A stretch of DNA of 64,000 nucleotides from Diplosphaera chodatii (taxonomy: Eukaryota > Chlorophyta > Trebouxiophyceae > Prasiolales > Stichococcaceae). Numbering within the stretch: the stretch's first letter is position 1; the number at the start of each line of letters is the position of its first letter. Of the stretch, positions 1 through 13,400 are shown piece after piece. The position numbers and the translations under genes were made by a program. The notes beneath the pieces were generated by a model that had not been told where the DNA came from, did no database searches, and worked only from the letters and a program-made list of their open reading frames with translations. Where the stretch lies: assembly GCA_032358165.1 (NCBI GenBank), contig JAALGY010000042.1:310001-374000 (forward strand), given 5' to 3'.

Positions 1-1171
1 CAACAAAGCTTTTCATCGACCACTGCATGCACACCTGTGCATGAACGTCTGATCTCTGAGCAGCTTCGCCTGGCTGCGTTGCGCATAGATGTGCTGGTAT
101 CTACTGAATGAAGCGGCAGAACCTGGAAGTATGACTGAGGGATGCAACGGCATGCATCTGAGGTGAAGGGTCATATTGCTGGCAGGCGGGCTTGAGCCTG
201 CTGTTCGTGTCTAATATGTTGCTGACTCACCAGCAAACGCACCGCAGCGGCGCTGCAGCTCGTCATCTTGCTGAGATGCTGAGTCACATGAATCTCTGCA
301 GCCCGCCGATCTGCATGCGGCGGTCAGCAATGCAAGCTCGCCATTTCGCTCAGGTGCCCGTGACTTGCTGGTCTACGTTGGCAGCGACGCTATGTATGGA
401 CGTTACAGCACACGAACAGGTCTACATACAGCTTGATTCGAGAGCACTGACTACAGCTGGGGCAGTGGTGCCCTGCCATGGTGGCAGTCATGCCCCGGAC
501 TGACTCATGGTTTCTGAGGTTCCATACCGTACGCAAAATCTGAGGCGACGAAAACGTTCTGTTTACAAATGCTGTCAAACTCAGCTGTCACAGAAACCTA
601 CGCGTTGCTACACCATGCACTTGAGTGCCTGCAGCTGTCGGGGCCACACCGTAGGTTCGACTGTTCATTGCGGCCTGATGCGCCAGACTCGCATCTCAAC
701 CCACAAGCATCTCACTGACAGTCGCTGGCAAGATAACCCGCCCTGCACAGGCCCGGCACCACTGCCATGCCTGGGGCACTCGACACTGCTCTGTAAGTCT
801 GCACACTAGCTCGCGTGCGGGGCCTGATCCTCCTGTGAGAGGCTGCCACCGCCTGAAACCTGCTGCTGGGTCTTGATGTCTTGTGCGTCTGCCGGCGTGC
901 ACTGCTGCAGCAGCCACAACGACCACTGAGGCTGCGGGCCCGACTATTGTACAAGCTGAACCTCCTGCCGTTGCCGGGTCAGCCATCAACACCCGGCTGG
1001 CGCCCCGGCGGCCGCGGCGGCCATGGCGCTGCCTGCCGCGGCCGCCGTCACTCTGCCGCTGCAGGGCTCTGCCACGGGGCGGGCGCATCACCCCATGAGT
1101 CCTCAACTCTGTGCTGCCCGCCGCGGCTGCCGTCACATTCCGCTGCAGGGCCGTGCCACAGCGGGGCCGCG
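1..1171. other. 3' flank of HSP101, no gene seen
   Basis: I see no supportable gene here. The reading frames present are short, lack family motifs and look like chance frames in GC-rich DNA. The stretch lies downstream of the HSP101 stop codon and probably holds its 3' UTR. A TGTAA word on the minus strand near 561-566 could be its 3'-end signal, but it is about 600 bp from the stop. Confidence 0.5.
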
Positions 1172-4100
1172 TCACTCCATGAGCTCCTCCGCCACGTCGT
1201 CTTCGTCCTCGTCTCCGAGGTCGGCCCAGTCATCCGCCAGGCGGGAGCGCTTGCCGTTGGCTGGCGCATCGGGCGGCGGCGCGCACGCGTACTTCAGGCG
1301 CGGCGTGCCCAGCTCGTCCTTCGCCGACCTGCGCTCACATCGGCAACATGGATTGCGGAAATCTCCAGCAGCACATGCAGGGTATGGGCGTGAGTGTCGC
1401 ACGCAATCCGCCGGCCCTGTAGGGGATCCTTGGCGGGCCTGCAGGGAGCAGGCAAGGGGGTTATGCCAGTGCCTCGAAGCGGGGGAGCGGGCCCACCTGG
1501 CCTCCGTCCTCCGCTTCTTGGCAGCTGGCGCGGCCCCCCTGCAGCGGTCGCATAGGCAGGCAGGGTTCAGTGCAAATGGAGCGCACAGTAGGCCGTGAGT
1601 TTGGCTGCATGGTGCTGGGCTCCGCCGCCAAAGCCAGCAGCCCGTACTGCTGTTGCGCATATGCCATCTAGCCAAGGTGCTAGCCACAAACATCAGCCGC
1701 ACTGCGTGAGCGGGAGCCTCTTGCCCAGAGATGCTTTCGATCCACTACGTTGTCCGTGCCCAACCATTGGGACAACTCACGTGTCTACATCGACGGAGAC
1801 GGCGCCGCCGTCCAGCAGCTCCCCCGCCACGATGAGGCGCGACAGGTCCGTGACCACGTGCTGCTCCAGCCACCGGCGCAGCGGCCGCGCGCCGAACCGG
1901 ATGTCGTACGCCGTCTGCATGCGCCGGAATGATGCAGCCGGTCAGCTCCCCGTCCGCTACAGTGTCGTGCATGAAAGCAGCAGCCGCTGCGGGGGTTGCT
2001 GCACTGGGTTGCATGCGACATGCTGCTCCAAGAAGCAGGCAACAGCGGGGTGTGGACCGCACTGAGGCCTCAAGCCAGACAGCATGTCACTTGCACGCTG
2101 GCGATTGTTGTAAGACAGGTGCCACAAAGCAGCGATGCAGATGTGAACGGGTACGCCACCATCAATGTGCTCTGCAAAGCCAACGAATGTGCTCAGGCTA
2201 CAGGCTACCGTGCTGCACCTTGACGATGATGTCCAGCGCGGCGTCTGAGATGGCGAAGCCAATGCTGCGCGCCTTGAGCCGGTCCGCGATGCCGGACGCC
2301 TGCGGTTGCAGCAGGACATACTGTTAGTGAGGACGGTCATAGCTCAGGCTGCATGCCAGCAATGCTTTGCACTAACATGCTCCAGGCAGGAAACACTGTC
2401 TGCAGCTGAGGTATCTGTATGGTGGGACTCCCTGACCCCTGAACCGATCAGGCTCAACCTGTGTCGGTCAGCGCCACAGACACCCGCCATACAGGCATGC
2501 AAGTGGTGTAGCCATGGTATCACCTGACCCTAGGTGCGCTCGATAGGTTGTGCAACTTTGCCCGCAGACACACAGCATGCATGTAACATCAGCAGTGGGG
2601 CTGACTTCGAAAGTTCAAGTCGCAGCACCTGCAGGCGCGCGATCTCGCGCAGCTGCGGCGGCGATAGCGCCTCGAACACCACCGTCTCGTCGATGCGGTT
2701 GAGGAACTCGGGGCGGAAGTGCTGGTGCACCACCTTCAGCGCCAGCTCCTCCGCCTGCTTGCGCGCCTGCGCAGGTACAACAGCAGCTTGTGTCAGGTGT
2801 TGTTTACAGGAGTTTCCCGGGCATGGGAAGTGTTCGCAGGCCCCATAAGCAAGCACTGGTGCCAGGAGTCCCACACTATGGGACGAGTGCACTGCTCCCC
2901 CAGTAGCAGGAGGCGCATTCACAACAGGCGGCAACGGCAGCTGGTTCTGCAGTCATACTCCATGAACACGCAAGCAGGCTAGATGGACGGTCAGCCTCCT
3001 TGCATGTTGGGGAACATGATGGCAGAACCTCTCGGCACTCTGGGTACGCTGTGCATTGCTGCTCGCCTCCAGCAGAGACTTCAGAGCCATTACACCCTTG
3101 ATGGATGATGATCGGTGTGAGAAATATGGGAGGGCAACCCTGTGAAAGGGCACACCTGGTCGTCAGGCCCCGCGTCCAGCAGGAACTCGGAGCCCAGGTT
3201 GCTGGTCATGATGAGCAGCGTGTTGGCAAAGTTGACGGTGCGCCCCTTGCTGTCCGTCAGCCGCCCGTCGTCCATCACCGACAGCAGCACGTTCATCTGC
3301 GCGGCAGTTGGCGAGTGCATGTCAAATGGATAGTCGCATGCAGCTGGGGTGCCTCACTCCATGGCCCTGTTGCGCTTGTGAATACCCAACTGCCGGCCGT
3401 ACGTCAGCTTGCACGCCAACACTCTGACACCGCTGCAGTGCACCCTCATGCAGAGGATTACGAGGTGATGCAGTGGCAGCGGGCGGGCCAGTTGCCACTG
3501 CAGAAGCCACGTGCAGCCACTGCATGCAAGCTGACTACATCCAAGCATCTCCCGGGGATCTTCTACAACTGCGGCTAAGACGTACAGTCGAATGCGACGC
3601 TGTCAGCTGCAACTGGGATGGACACCCAATTTCCGGTTGCAGGTAAACAATATTGCACTCACCACGTCCTGGTGCGCCTTCTCGACCTCGTCCAGCAGCA
3701 CCACGCTGTGCGGGTGGCGCCTGCAGTATAAAGTGTATGCAAACCATGCTGCAATGTTCACTCGACTGAACTGCAGCGCCAAGGCATATCTGCAGCAATG
3801 GAGATCCAGGAGCCATGCCTTCACACTGATGTCCCAAGCAGCATATCCATGAGGCATGCAGGTGCAGAGAAGGATCTGCTCCATGGTACTCGTCTATTGA
3901 GAGTACCATTGAACAGCTAACCCAGCACCAACAAGCGTCAGCTGCACACTGCTCCCACAACGAGGACATGGAAGTGCTCCAGAAATGAAGCAACAACATG
4001 CTGTTGTGACCGCAGCGCCCACCTGACGGCCTCGGTCAGCTGGCCGCCCTCGTCGTGGCCGATGTAGCCGGGCGGCGCGCCTATCAGCCGCGACACGGAG

Positions 4101-7100
4101 TGCTTCTCCATGTACTCGCCCATGTCGATGCGGATCATCATGCGGTCGTCGTCGAACAGCAGCGCCGCCAGCGCCTTGGACAGCTCCGTCTTGCCCACGC
4201 CAGTGGGGCCCTGGCACAGGGAGTGGCGTGGGTGTCAGGGCAGCGTGGTACACCGATCAGCAGCACTGCACAGTCCCTCCTCAACACCTGTGCCGCGAGA
4301 TGCAGAGGCACCAACCCCCTTGCCAACCCCAGCATGACAGTGCGTTCACAGGTCAACCCGCCTGACACCAGTCATGAGGTGTTCGGATGACGTGCCAATC
4401 TACGCTTACGATGTGGACGCGGGGACATGAGGCTCACCAGGAACAGGAAGCTGCTGCCGCGGTTGCGTGCCGCCAGCCCGGCCCGGCTGCGCAGGACCGC
4501 GTCCGACACCACATCCACAGCGCGGTCCTGCCCCACCACCCGCCTACATGCATCATCCAGCAACGTCAGTTTTAGTAAAGAGCGAGCGCAGACATATGGC
4601 AAAACCCTGCAAAGGTCATCTCGGTGACGTGCGTGATGTGGGGCATGGCGCAAGCTGATCGACGCTGTGAACACAGGCCATGGTGCTCATGGAAGGCAAG
4701 CAGCTGTGGCGGCAGGAAGCGCACTTGTGCAGCTCCTCCCGCAGCCGCAGCAGCTTCTCGCGCTCCGTCTGCTGCAGCCGCATCACCGGGATGCCCGTCC
4801 ACCGCGCCACCACCTGCGACAGGACGTCTTCCACCGTCAGCCCCTTTCATGTGGCATACCAGCAGGCACATCACTGGAAGCGTCGTCCACCATGCGGTGC
4901 CGAGCTGTCTGCTGAGCATCCACACCGTTTCAGAGGTCACGTGCCAGGAGCTTTGCACAGCATCATGCATGGCAGGGTGCCAGACGCACCTTGGCGATCT
5001 CCTCGGGGGTCACGACTTCCGTCAGCATGGGGTCCGACGGCCGCTGCCGCTCGAGCCTGCCAGCAGGAAGCAAACAGCCCTCGGTACCAGATGCATGGGC
5101 CAGAGTGAGGCAGCTGCTGAACACCAGCACCCCGCGATCAGACAGCTGAGCATTGTCGGCAGGGGTTCTACGGCTGTCAGCGGGCCGGGCGCGCACCGCC
5201 GGATCTGCTCGTCCACCTCCTGCAGCGCGCCGTACTTGAGGTCCGCCACCATCGCCAGGTCCAGCCGGTTCTCCGCCTGCTCGATGCGCACCTGTGACAC
5301 AGAAGGCCCATGTGTCAGATGCATGCCAGTACGCTGGCAGCTGTCTCGTCAGCATCTTGGACACTGTAGTGAGCACTCACGCACCCACACCCAGCCAGCT
5401 AAACCCCTGAACTCTTGCTGGACTGATCAGGCAACAGCCTAGCCTGTGCTGACCCCTGCGGATTCTAGCTCGTCCAGCACGGGCATGGGAAAGCGCTGGG
5501 CACATCTCAGCTGACGGCCCAGGGTTGGTTGGCCGCCCACCTGCAGGTCCTCCCGCTTCTTGCGCAGCCGGCGCAGCTCCTGCAGGCGGTCACGCTCCTT
5601 GTTGTAGCGGGACAGCAGCGGCCGCAGCTCGTCCTGCAGCGCCGCCACCTCCTTGCGCACGTCGTCCAGCCGCTCCTGCGACACCTTGTCCTTCTCCTTG
5701 GACAGCGCCGCCTCCTCCACCTGCGGATGCATTGCAGGTGGTTTGCAGCAGTTGCAGCCGTGTGCTCAGGGCATGTGCAGCATCTGCAACATGCAGCTGA
5801 GAAGCATGCAGGCTCGAGCCGACCACGAGCGAAATTTGTCTGAAACATGTTGAGAAAAGAAATGTTTCTAACGGCCGCAAACAGAACAGGCCTCCTCTTG
5901 CTGAGGAGTGCGTGACGCAAGCACTCCTCAACGCAAAAGCAGCTTGTCAATTGCGCCTGTGCAAGTCCTTCCCGGCTGCTGAAACATCGGCACAGCTTCA
6001 GGTCGCGGCCCAGCACGCCCGATTGCCCATGCCACTGCTGGCTTATGCGGGTGCTGTCCGCGAGGTACATTTCGCGCGCACCTGGAGCGCGATGACGCGG
6101 CGCTGCAGGCGGTCGATGTCCTCGGGCACGCTGTCCAGCTGCACCCGCATCCCGGAGCACGCCTCGTCCACCAGGTCGATCGCCTTGTCGGGCAGGTAGC
6201 GGTCGGTGATGTAGCGGTCGCTCAGCTCCGCCGCGATCACCAGCGCCCTGCGACATATGGAGGACCACAGGGTCTGGAGGGTGCATGCAGACACTACAGA
6301 CGTGGATCCAGTGGGAAGGAGTATTGATGGTGCACTGCTGAGCCTTATTCAACTATAAAGGAATCTGCAGTTACCCATTCCTGGCAACAACGTGCCAGAC
6401 AAAGGCCACCACCATCACCCCTCGAATCTTGTCTCCTGACATCTGAGTGGGCAACCAGCTGTGTCTGCTAGCATGCATCGGCCAGAAGGCTAGTATGCTG
6501 CTTGCAAACGCCATCAAAGAACATCGGATGGTGTCAGGATCAGAAGACAACCATGCTCAGCTCGATGCATGGCATTTGCAAGGACTCTCACACACACTGC
6601 CACGGCTCAATCACAATCAGACATGCCCGGAGAGAGGACTGTATTGGTGCAGCTGCTCACCGGTCAGCGATGCGGACGCCGTGGAAGCCGGAGTAGCGCT
6701 CCGACAGCCCCCGCAGTATGTTGATGGTGTCGCCCACACTCGGCTCCGCCACCATCACCTGCCGGGCGCACACCATACGGGTAAGAGCCGCTCATCATAA
6801 GGATGTCTGACCACACGGCAACTGGCGCGCTGTGGGACATGCCACCTTATTGCCGAGCGAGCAGAGCCATGCGTGCTTCAAGGCTGGCAGCATATGCAGC
6901 AAGGTCCGATATCAGCCACCCCCAATGACATTGGGTCAGCGACAATCTCATGTTTCGCTGGAGTGCATTCCCCTGACCCCTGCTGCAGACGGCTGCCACT
7001 CCTTCCCTCATGCAGGCCACATCTGCAAGCAGGTGACAGTTGTGCACGTGTGCAGCATTCACATGCGAAAATTTCTAGTGTCCCCACCTGCTGGAAGCGG

Positions 7101-9555
7101 CGCTCGAAGGCGGCGTCCTTCTCGATGTGCTGTCGGTACTCGGCAAGCGTGGTGGCGCCGATGCAGCGTAGCTCCCCGCGCGCCAGCGCCGGCTTCAGCA
7201 GGTTGGCCGCGTCCATCGCGCCCTCCGCCTTGCCCGCCCCTGCGCATTTGCCCCATCAATTTTGTCATGATCCATGAAGTGCAGAGTCTGCTCATGCGGT
7301 AGCAGCTCTACAGGCGTGCATGCTGCTGATCCGCATGGCTGCAGTGCATAGGAGCTGGTGAAAGGCAGAAGTTCCATTGATGCGACCGTGCAGCACGACT
7401 ACTCACCCAGCACGAGGTGGATCTCGTCGATGAACAGGATGATCTGCCCCGCCGCATCGGTCACCTCCTTCAGCAGCGCCTGCAGCCAGCACACAAGGTT
7501 GTTAGGTACTCGCACATATAACGCAGGGGTCAAGCACCCCCTTTGCCACTTGAAATTGCCCGCCTTGTCAGCCCATGTGGATATGTTTTCGCAGTAGATG
7601 CTGCCATGTTGCGTGCAGTTTCCCACGCAAACAGGCCTGCGGCCGCACCTTGAGGCGCTCCTCGAACTCGCCACGGTACTTGGCGCCCGCCACCAGCGAC
7701 CCCATGTCCAGCGCAAAGACTTTCGTGCCCTTCAGGTTCTCCGGCACATCGCCCTTCACCTGCGAGATGTCCAGCATATGCTCAGGTGTGCCCTCCTCAG
7801 GTGAGGTGGGGCCAAGTAATATGTCGATGTACCCTGCTTACATCATGGACGATACCCAAAAACGGCTCTGGTAGAGTTGTGGACTAGCAAGTGAACAATC
7901 AGATGCGGATGCTCACCACGCGCTGCGCTAAACCCTCCACGATGGCGGTCTTGCCGACGCCGGGCTCGCCGATGAGCACCGGGTTGTTTTTGGTGCGCCG
8001 GCACAGCACCCGCACACACCGCCGGATCTCCTCGTCCCGCCCGATGACCTGAAGTCAAAACCCTTCCTTGGTTGTGAGCTGTCAGGCTTTCGCTGTGTTT
8101 GCTGCAGGAGGCAGCCCGGCGGCCCGCGACAGGGAATGATTGGCCAAGCAGGACACTTGCACCAGATGATGCAGCATCCCAGCAGCGCACCGGGTCCAGC
8201 ACGGAGGCCTTGGCGGTCAGGTCGACGGCGTACTTGGCCAGCGCCTGGAACTGCTCGTCGCCCGTCTGCGAGTCCACCTTCACATGGACATACCCACCAT
8301 GTGAGCACTGGCAATGCTTCGAGAGGCTCCTATTTTTCTCGATACAATTGACTGAACGAAGGGCTTGAGCCATGGTCATGCAACTGAAGGGCGACCAGGT
8401 GCCAGACACAGCTCTGCATAACTGAGCCCACGTCATGACTCAGAGTCGCACCTTTGCTGAGGTGCCGCGCAGCTCATCCACGGATGCCGCCATCTGCTTG
8501 GCTGAGATGCCAGCCTCCTCCAGCGCGCTGGCAACCTCTGGTGAGTTGAGCACTGCGATCAGCAGCGTGTCCACACCTGCACACACTAGTCCGATAGGTT
8601 GACGAATGGCCGTTGATAGGACACTGGCAACGAATGCATGCCTGATATGGCTGGCAACAGATGTCATTGTGCTGTTGTATGACAGAAGATAACGTCCAGC
8701 ATGGTGAAGTGACTTCACTGCTGTCGCACCTAAGTAGCTGTCACCCTTCTTCTTCTGCAGCTTGCTGGCTGCCTGCAGCAGCTTGCGCATCTCTGACGAT
8801 GGCTCGACCTGCATAGATGACGCAAATGCCCATGAAACGCTCATTCAGGTGACACTAGCCTACTTGAGGCACACTCTTAGTTTGTAAGCAGTACTGCGTT
8901 CCACAACTGCATTTGCTGAAGCATGCAGCTGCCTGGCAACAACATCGGACACACAGTTACACAAGTGTGCAGCTATTGGCGGTCGAGAAGGACCGCGGCC
9001 GCTTGAAGCCAAGCCGCCGTCCTGTCAATCGCTTGCAGCTGCACATCACGGTGCATTGTTCACAGCGCCTTTGTGACAGGTGCAGCGGCTACCAAGGGGC
9101 CCAGCAGCACGGTACCTGGTCGGGGGCCGGGTCCACCGTCGGCAGCCGCACCAGCCGCTTGCGCAGCACCCGCAGCACCGCGCGGTACGTCTCCTCGCTG
9201 CCCACCTTCAGGCACGCCTGCACAGGAACACACGGTGCCTTTCACCGGGGTGCCATTCGTTTGGTTGCCTGTCTTGAGAATGATGGCGCACGCCACGGGG
9301 CGAAACAGCATGTGCCAGCGCAGTGGGCTCACAGGGCCGCCAACGTCGCGGAGGTGACTGCTGTGCTCGAAGCACTTGTCAGATCCAAAGTACAGCGTGG
9401 GTAAACCTCACCTGCTTGCCCAGGCCCTCGGCGTCCTCGAACAGCGCGACCGCCAGGTGGACGGGCGTCAGCTGCGGGTTGCCCGCCTCCGTGGCCAGCT
9501 CCGCGGCGGCGCTGATCGCCTCCGACGCCTTGGCCGTCAGCTTGTTGGGGTCCAT
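1172..9555 (-). CDS. HSP101: HSP101/ClpB1 cytosolic protein disaggregase (AAA+), 23 exons
   Basis: This encodes a hexameric Hsp100 AAA+ unfoldase that, with Hsp70, pulls proteins out of heat-induced aggregates. Twenty-three exons join in phase to about 900 residues; land-plant HSP101 is about 911. Exons in order: 9412-9555, 9116-9217, 8730-8808, 8452-8576, 8191-8277, 7917-8048, 7649-7759, 7407-7479, 7088-7239, 6661-6758, 6082-6247, 5541-5720, 5197-5291, 4990-5056, 4725-4813, 4438-4543, 4023-4210, 3663-3720, 3156-3296, 2629-2766, 2219-2299, 1781-1914, 1172-1328. The start [14 protein letters not shown] matches the Clp N-domain of cytosolic HSP101, with no transit peptide. NBD1 has Walker A GEPGVGKT, Walker B LFIDEIH and pore motif [13 protein letters not shown]. 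The coiled-coil middle domain lies in exons 11-14. NBD2 has [17 protein letters not shown] and the sensor region MTSNLG. The C-terminus is acidic, ending EELME. The product is probably cytosolic/nuclear and heat-induced, though I see no clear heat-shock element upstream. Confidence 0.96.
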
Positions 9556-10443
9556 GCTGCGTGCGCGCCCTCGGCTGCTGCTTGGTGTCTGTCTTCAGAT
9601 GACCTGCAACCACCAGGTGCGCAAAATGGTATGCAGTGAAGGTATCGCGGCGCAGAGCCTGGCTTGGGGAGGAACTGATGACCTCAGCGACTGTCTGCTG
9701 CGTGCTGCTGTGCCGCAATAGACTGCAGTGCAACATCAGCATGCCAGCATCATTTCGACTTGCACGGCATGCATGCAGAGTACACACGCTACAGACATTG
9801 TGCACAAAATGGCAGCATAGTCACCTACACAAGCAGACTGCAGAAGCTCTGATTTGCAGAAACAACTCACCGGTTTCTTATGTTCCGACACTGTCGGTGA
9901 CACAGTCGGACGTGCGTTCAGCGGGTAGTAGTCTGTTACGTTTGCGGATCAAGCCTCGCACTGCGCTTATCTGTGCGTTTCAGTGTCACGAGCAAGTTGT
10001 TTACGCAAGTATTGTGCCTGTGGGCGAGCTGCACCTGCGTCCTCGTTGGAGATCTTGGCTGCACGGAAGGTGCGAGACTCTACTGGAAGCTGGCTCTAGA
10101 GTCTTCTGGCGGGTGCTTGAAGCCACTCCAGGGTTCCAGGGAGGGTTCGACAAACAGACATCAACAGCGGTACGTACATTGCACACTACTGAATATGCTG
10201 CAACCCTGGCTATGATACAAAGTAAAGAGCACTAGAACCTGGCCGGCACTGCGGTCTGCTGCAAGCGACGCTCATCCAGCAGCTTGCGGACCCCGCAGGA
10301 GTAGGCCACAGAGCTAGCCTACGAGCGCATGAAACGCCGCCGCAGCAACCGACCATGGACTGCCGGCAACAGCCCTCAACACAGCAGCGTGCGTCTCGAC
10401 GTGTCAGACTGATGTGCAGAAGGGGCAATCTCCCCCTCCTACT
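9556..10443. other. intergenic: HSP101 promoter side and 3' flank of the RUN-PX-RH gene
   Basis: Both neighbours are transcribed leftward, so this gap should hold the HSP101 promoter/5' UTR and the 3' UTR of the upstream gene. Scattered TTC and GAA triplets occur (for example near 10104, 10119 and 10134), but they do not form the contiguous 5-bp-spaced array of a canonical heat-shock element. The frames read here have no recognisable motif. I looked in this gap for the missing C-terminal zinc cluster of the Rubicon-homology domain and did not find it. Confidence 0.4.
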
Positions 10444-13400
10444 CTAGATGCCGCCCTGGGGCACCTCCAGCAGCGCGGCGGCCGCCAGGTCGGCGGCCTT
10501 CCCCGCGGCCGCCTCCAGCCAGGGCGGCATGCGCGCGAAGGCGCCGCCCCCCAGGTCCGCCAGCTCGCTCAGCGCCCAGAAGTCGGCGCCCTCCAGCAGG
10601 TGGCGCTTGGGGCCCGCCGCCGCCAGCAGCCGGTCCACCTGCGCCAATGAAGCCACCACTTTCACGCTGTGACTCCATGCTCACCGATGCCAACCTCGTT
10701 CACTCGCTCTGTTGGCACACTGGGTGCCCTGAGGCTGGCAGCCCCAATCATCCGCCGGAACTCTTGCCACTACTCAGTACGAGGAGACGTGCGCAGCATC
10801 TTTTGGAGCGCAACACCCGAGGTCAGACAGCAGGGCACCGACATGCTGCTTGCAGGAGCAACAGTGTGTGGCACCTTTGCAGCTGTAGCAGGACCGGCGT
10901 TGCGCGCCGCTGCCAGGGCCCGAGCCGCCCTCATGCGCAGCTCGTGCGCATGCGCCAGCGTGGGCACGCGTGCGTACAGCCCCGGCGCCACCGCCGACAC
11001 CGCCAGCAGCGGCTGCCGGTAGGTGGCCGCCAGAAACTCCGCCGCGTTGTCGCACACTGTGGCAGGTCAAAACAGATCCGCAAGTATGCTTTGTTGGGGA
11101 GCACAAATCAACTCAATTGTTTGGGGTGAATCACCTGCACAAGAGGCGGCTTTCACCACTTGCGGATCTGCTCAGGGAGTGTGCAACCTGCAAGATGCTT
11201 CAGATCATGACACCCCAATAATTTATCACCTGGGCGGGGGGTGAAGTCCCAGTGGTGCAGCGCCCGCGCCGGGAGACGAGCAGTTCGACCCGCGTGGCAC
11301 CGCCGGCAGAACAGCCCGCCGGTGTACTCGCACAGCCGTGGGCCCTGCAAACGGACGCAAAGCTGGGCGATGATTTGCATCCATCGGCAAGGATACTGGT
11401 GGTGGGTGTCAAACCAGCCATGTGTGCGTGCCCTCCCACCAGTACTGCAGCATGGGTCTATCTGATCACTTTTCGGTGCATGCATGCAGAGGGATTCTGT
11501 GGGGTGACACTGCCATGGCCCGTGTATTGAGGTGAAGCCTGCGGTCGCCGGGGCGTGTGGGTACCTTTGATGCGCTTCCGAGCACCGTGCTGCTGCGCCC
11601 GGGCGGCGGCAGGACAGCTCTGCAGCCGGCGCAGGCCCCACCCTGCAGCACAACACCCGATCCACTTCACATGACCAGGTGTACATGCATGTTTGCCTGG
11701 CTGCAGATTCGTCGGGCAGGCATGCGATGCAACGCTGGCGTCACTGCAATTTGCATGTTGCAAGTCGGGCATGGTGCCAAGTGCCGCACCTGCATCAGCA
11801 GGGTTTCCGCGGCGGGCCGCGCCGGCGGCAGGTCCGTCAGCAACCGCATCGAGCCGCCGTAGCCCGGCAGCGGGTCAGCCGCCGCCGCTGCCGCCTCCGC
11901 CGCGGCGGCGCCCTCCGAGCTGCCGGGGCTGCTGCCGCCGGTCCGCTGCTTCACCCATTCTGCATGCGGGCAAGCGGACGTCAGCGGCGCGGCAGTCACG
12001 CTCCCTCCGCGGCCGGTGCCTTACCATGCAAGTACCGCGCACGGCAGGGTCATCACATGCACTTCAGGACAGGCTGCGGTGCAACAAAGCGGCGTCAGGT
12101 GCGCACGCAGCGGGCTCTTCCAGGCGGCGTGCTTGCTGGGCGTGGGCGCGGCCGGCCGCGGCTGCAGGAAGGCGAGGAAGGCGGGCGCCGCCCGCAGCGG
12201 CAGGCCCCCCTGCGGCATCGACTGCCCGGCCTCCGCAGGCGCCGCGGCCAGCAGCTCAGCCAGGCAGCGCTCCAGGAGAGCAGTCCGTGCGGCGACCACC
12301 TCAGGCGACAGCCTGCAAAGATTCTGACCACATCCGTCAACAGGTTTGCCGCACCGTCACACGATCAGGCGTGACACTCGCCGCAAGCAGGCAGCCTGTT
12401 TGCTTGCTTTTGGACATTTTATACCTCAGCTCATTCGCTTTTAACTGCTTGGCGCATCTTCACCAGGGGCAGCCGTCGCACCTGCTGGCGCCGGTGACCG
12501 AGCGGGCGCGGCTGAGGTGGGTCCACGAGGGCGGCAGCCCGCCCGGCGCCGCGGCCGCCAGCGCCGTGCGCAGCGCCTGCAGCACGTGGTGCAGTGGGCT
12601 TGGTGTATGCAGCCCGTGATGCATGGCGGCTTGTGCTCCCTCTCCATGGTCGTTATGTGGCGGGCCACCACCGCTGCTGGAGGCGCGAGTTGGGGAGCAG
12701 GCCTTGGGTGCACGTGCTCCGCCAGCCACCTGGAAGTCGCGGAAGCGGCGGGCCACCTCCCAGGACCGCCCGCCCTCCGCCTCCACCGCGAGGACGTAGG
12801 CGGTGTGCTGGCGCCGGCCCTCGCCGTGGGTGTCCGCCCTCACCACCCGCACCTGCGCAGGAGTAGCTGGCACTCGGTTCTAAACTGACCCTGCATAACA
12901 TGTGGTGGCTGTGCGCACAAAATTTCGACAACAGCACCGATACACACAGCGAGAACGTCGGTACACTTCCGGAGCGTGGACAGAGCAGGGTCGGCCGCAC
13001 GTTTGTCAGTTCGAAGGGCGCCGCAGCGGCGCCGTCCGCGCTGCGGGGCGGGCTGAAGGCGGCGGCGGCGGCGGCTGTGGAAGCCGAGATGGAGCTGCCC
13101 AGGTCCCTGCGCACAGGCAGCAGCTTTCACTCCTCGCATGGCATGCCGTCGCAGGGGGATTCACGCATCAGACAGTGTTTTCGATCTTGAGCATCGCGAG
13201 CTCTTGAGGGGCGACATAGTCCGAAAAGGTTAGCAGGCACCTGGCGGAGCCCGACGCCTCAGATGACGCATCCAGGCTGCGGTGGCCGCGGCCGTCGAAC
13301 CCCATCAGCACCTGGCTCATGTCCTGCGCAGCAGGCAGGCTCCCGTGTTGCACGTGTGCATATCAGCAAAGCGGTTGCCTTGCTGTCTGGCTGGTGGCCG

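Noticed and set aside
641..680. Possible tRNA B-box (GGTTCGAC)
   Set aside because: No acceptor stem, A-box or anticodon arm could be folded around it. The same applies to GTTCGA words near 10145, 20733 and 31938.
9556..10200. Heat-shock element upstream of HSP101
   Set aside because: TTC and GAA triplets are scattered, but no contiguous alternating array with 5-bp spacing was found.
11693..12619. Plus-strand open frame of 308 codons
   Set aside because: It is antisense to the PX/RH exons and Arg/Ala/Pro-rich, typical of a shadow in GC-rich DNA.
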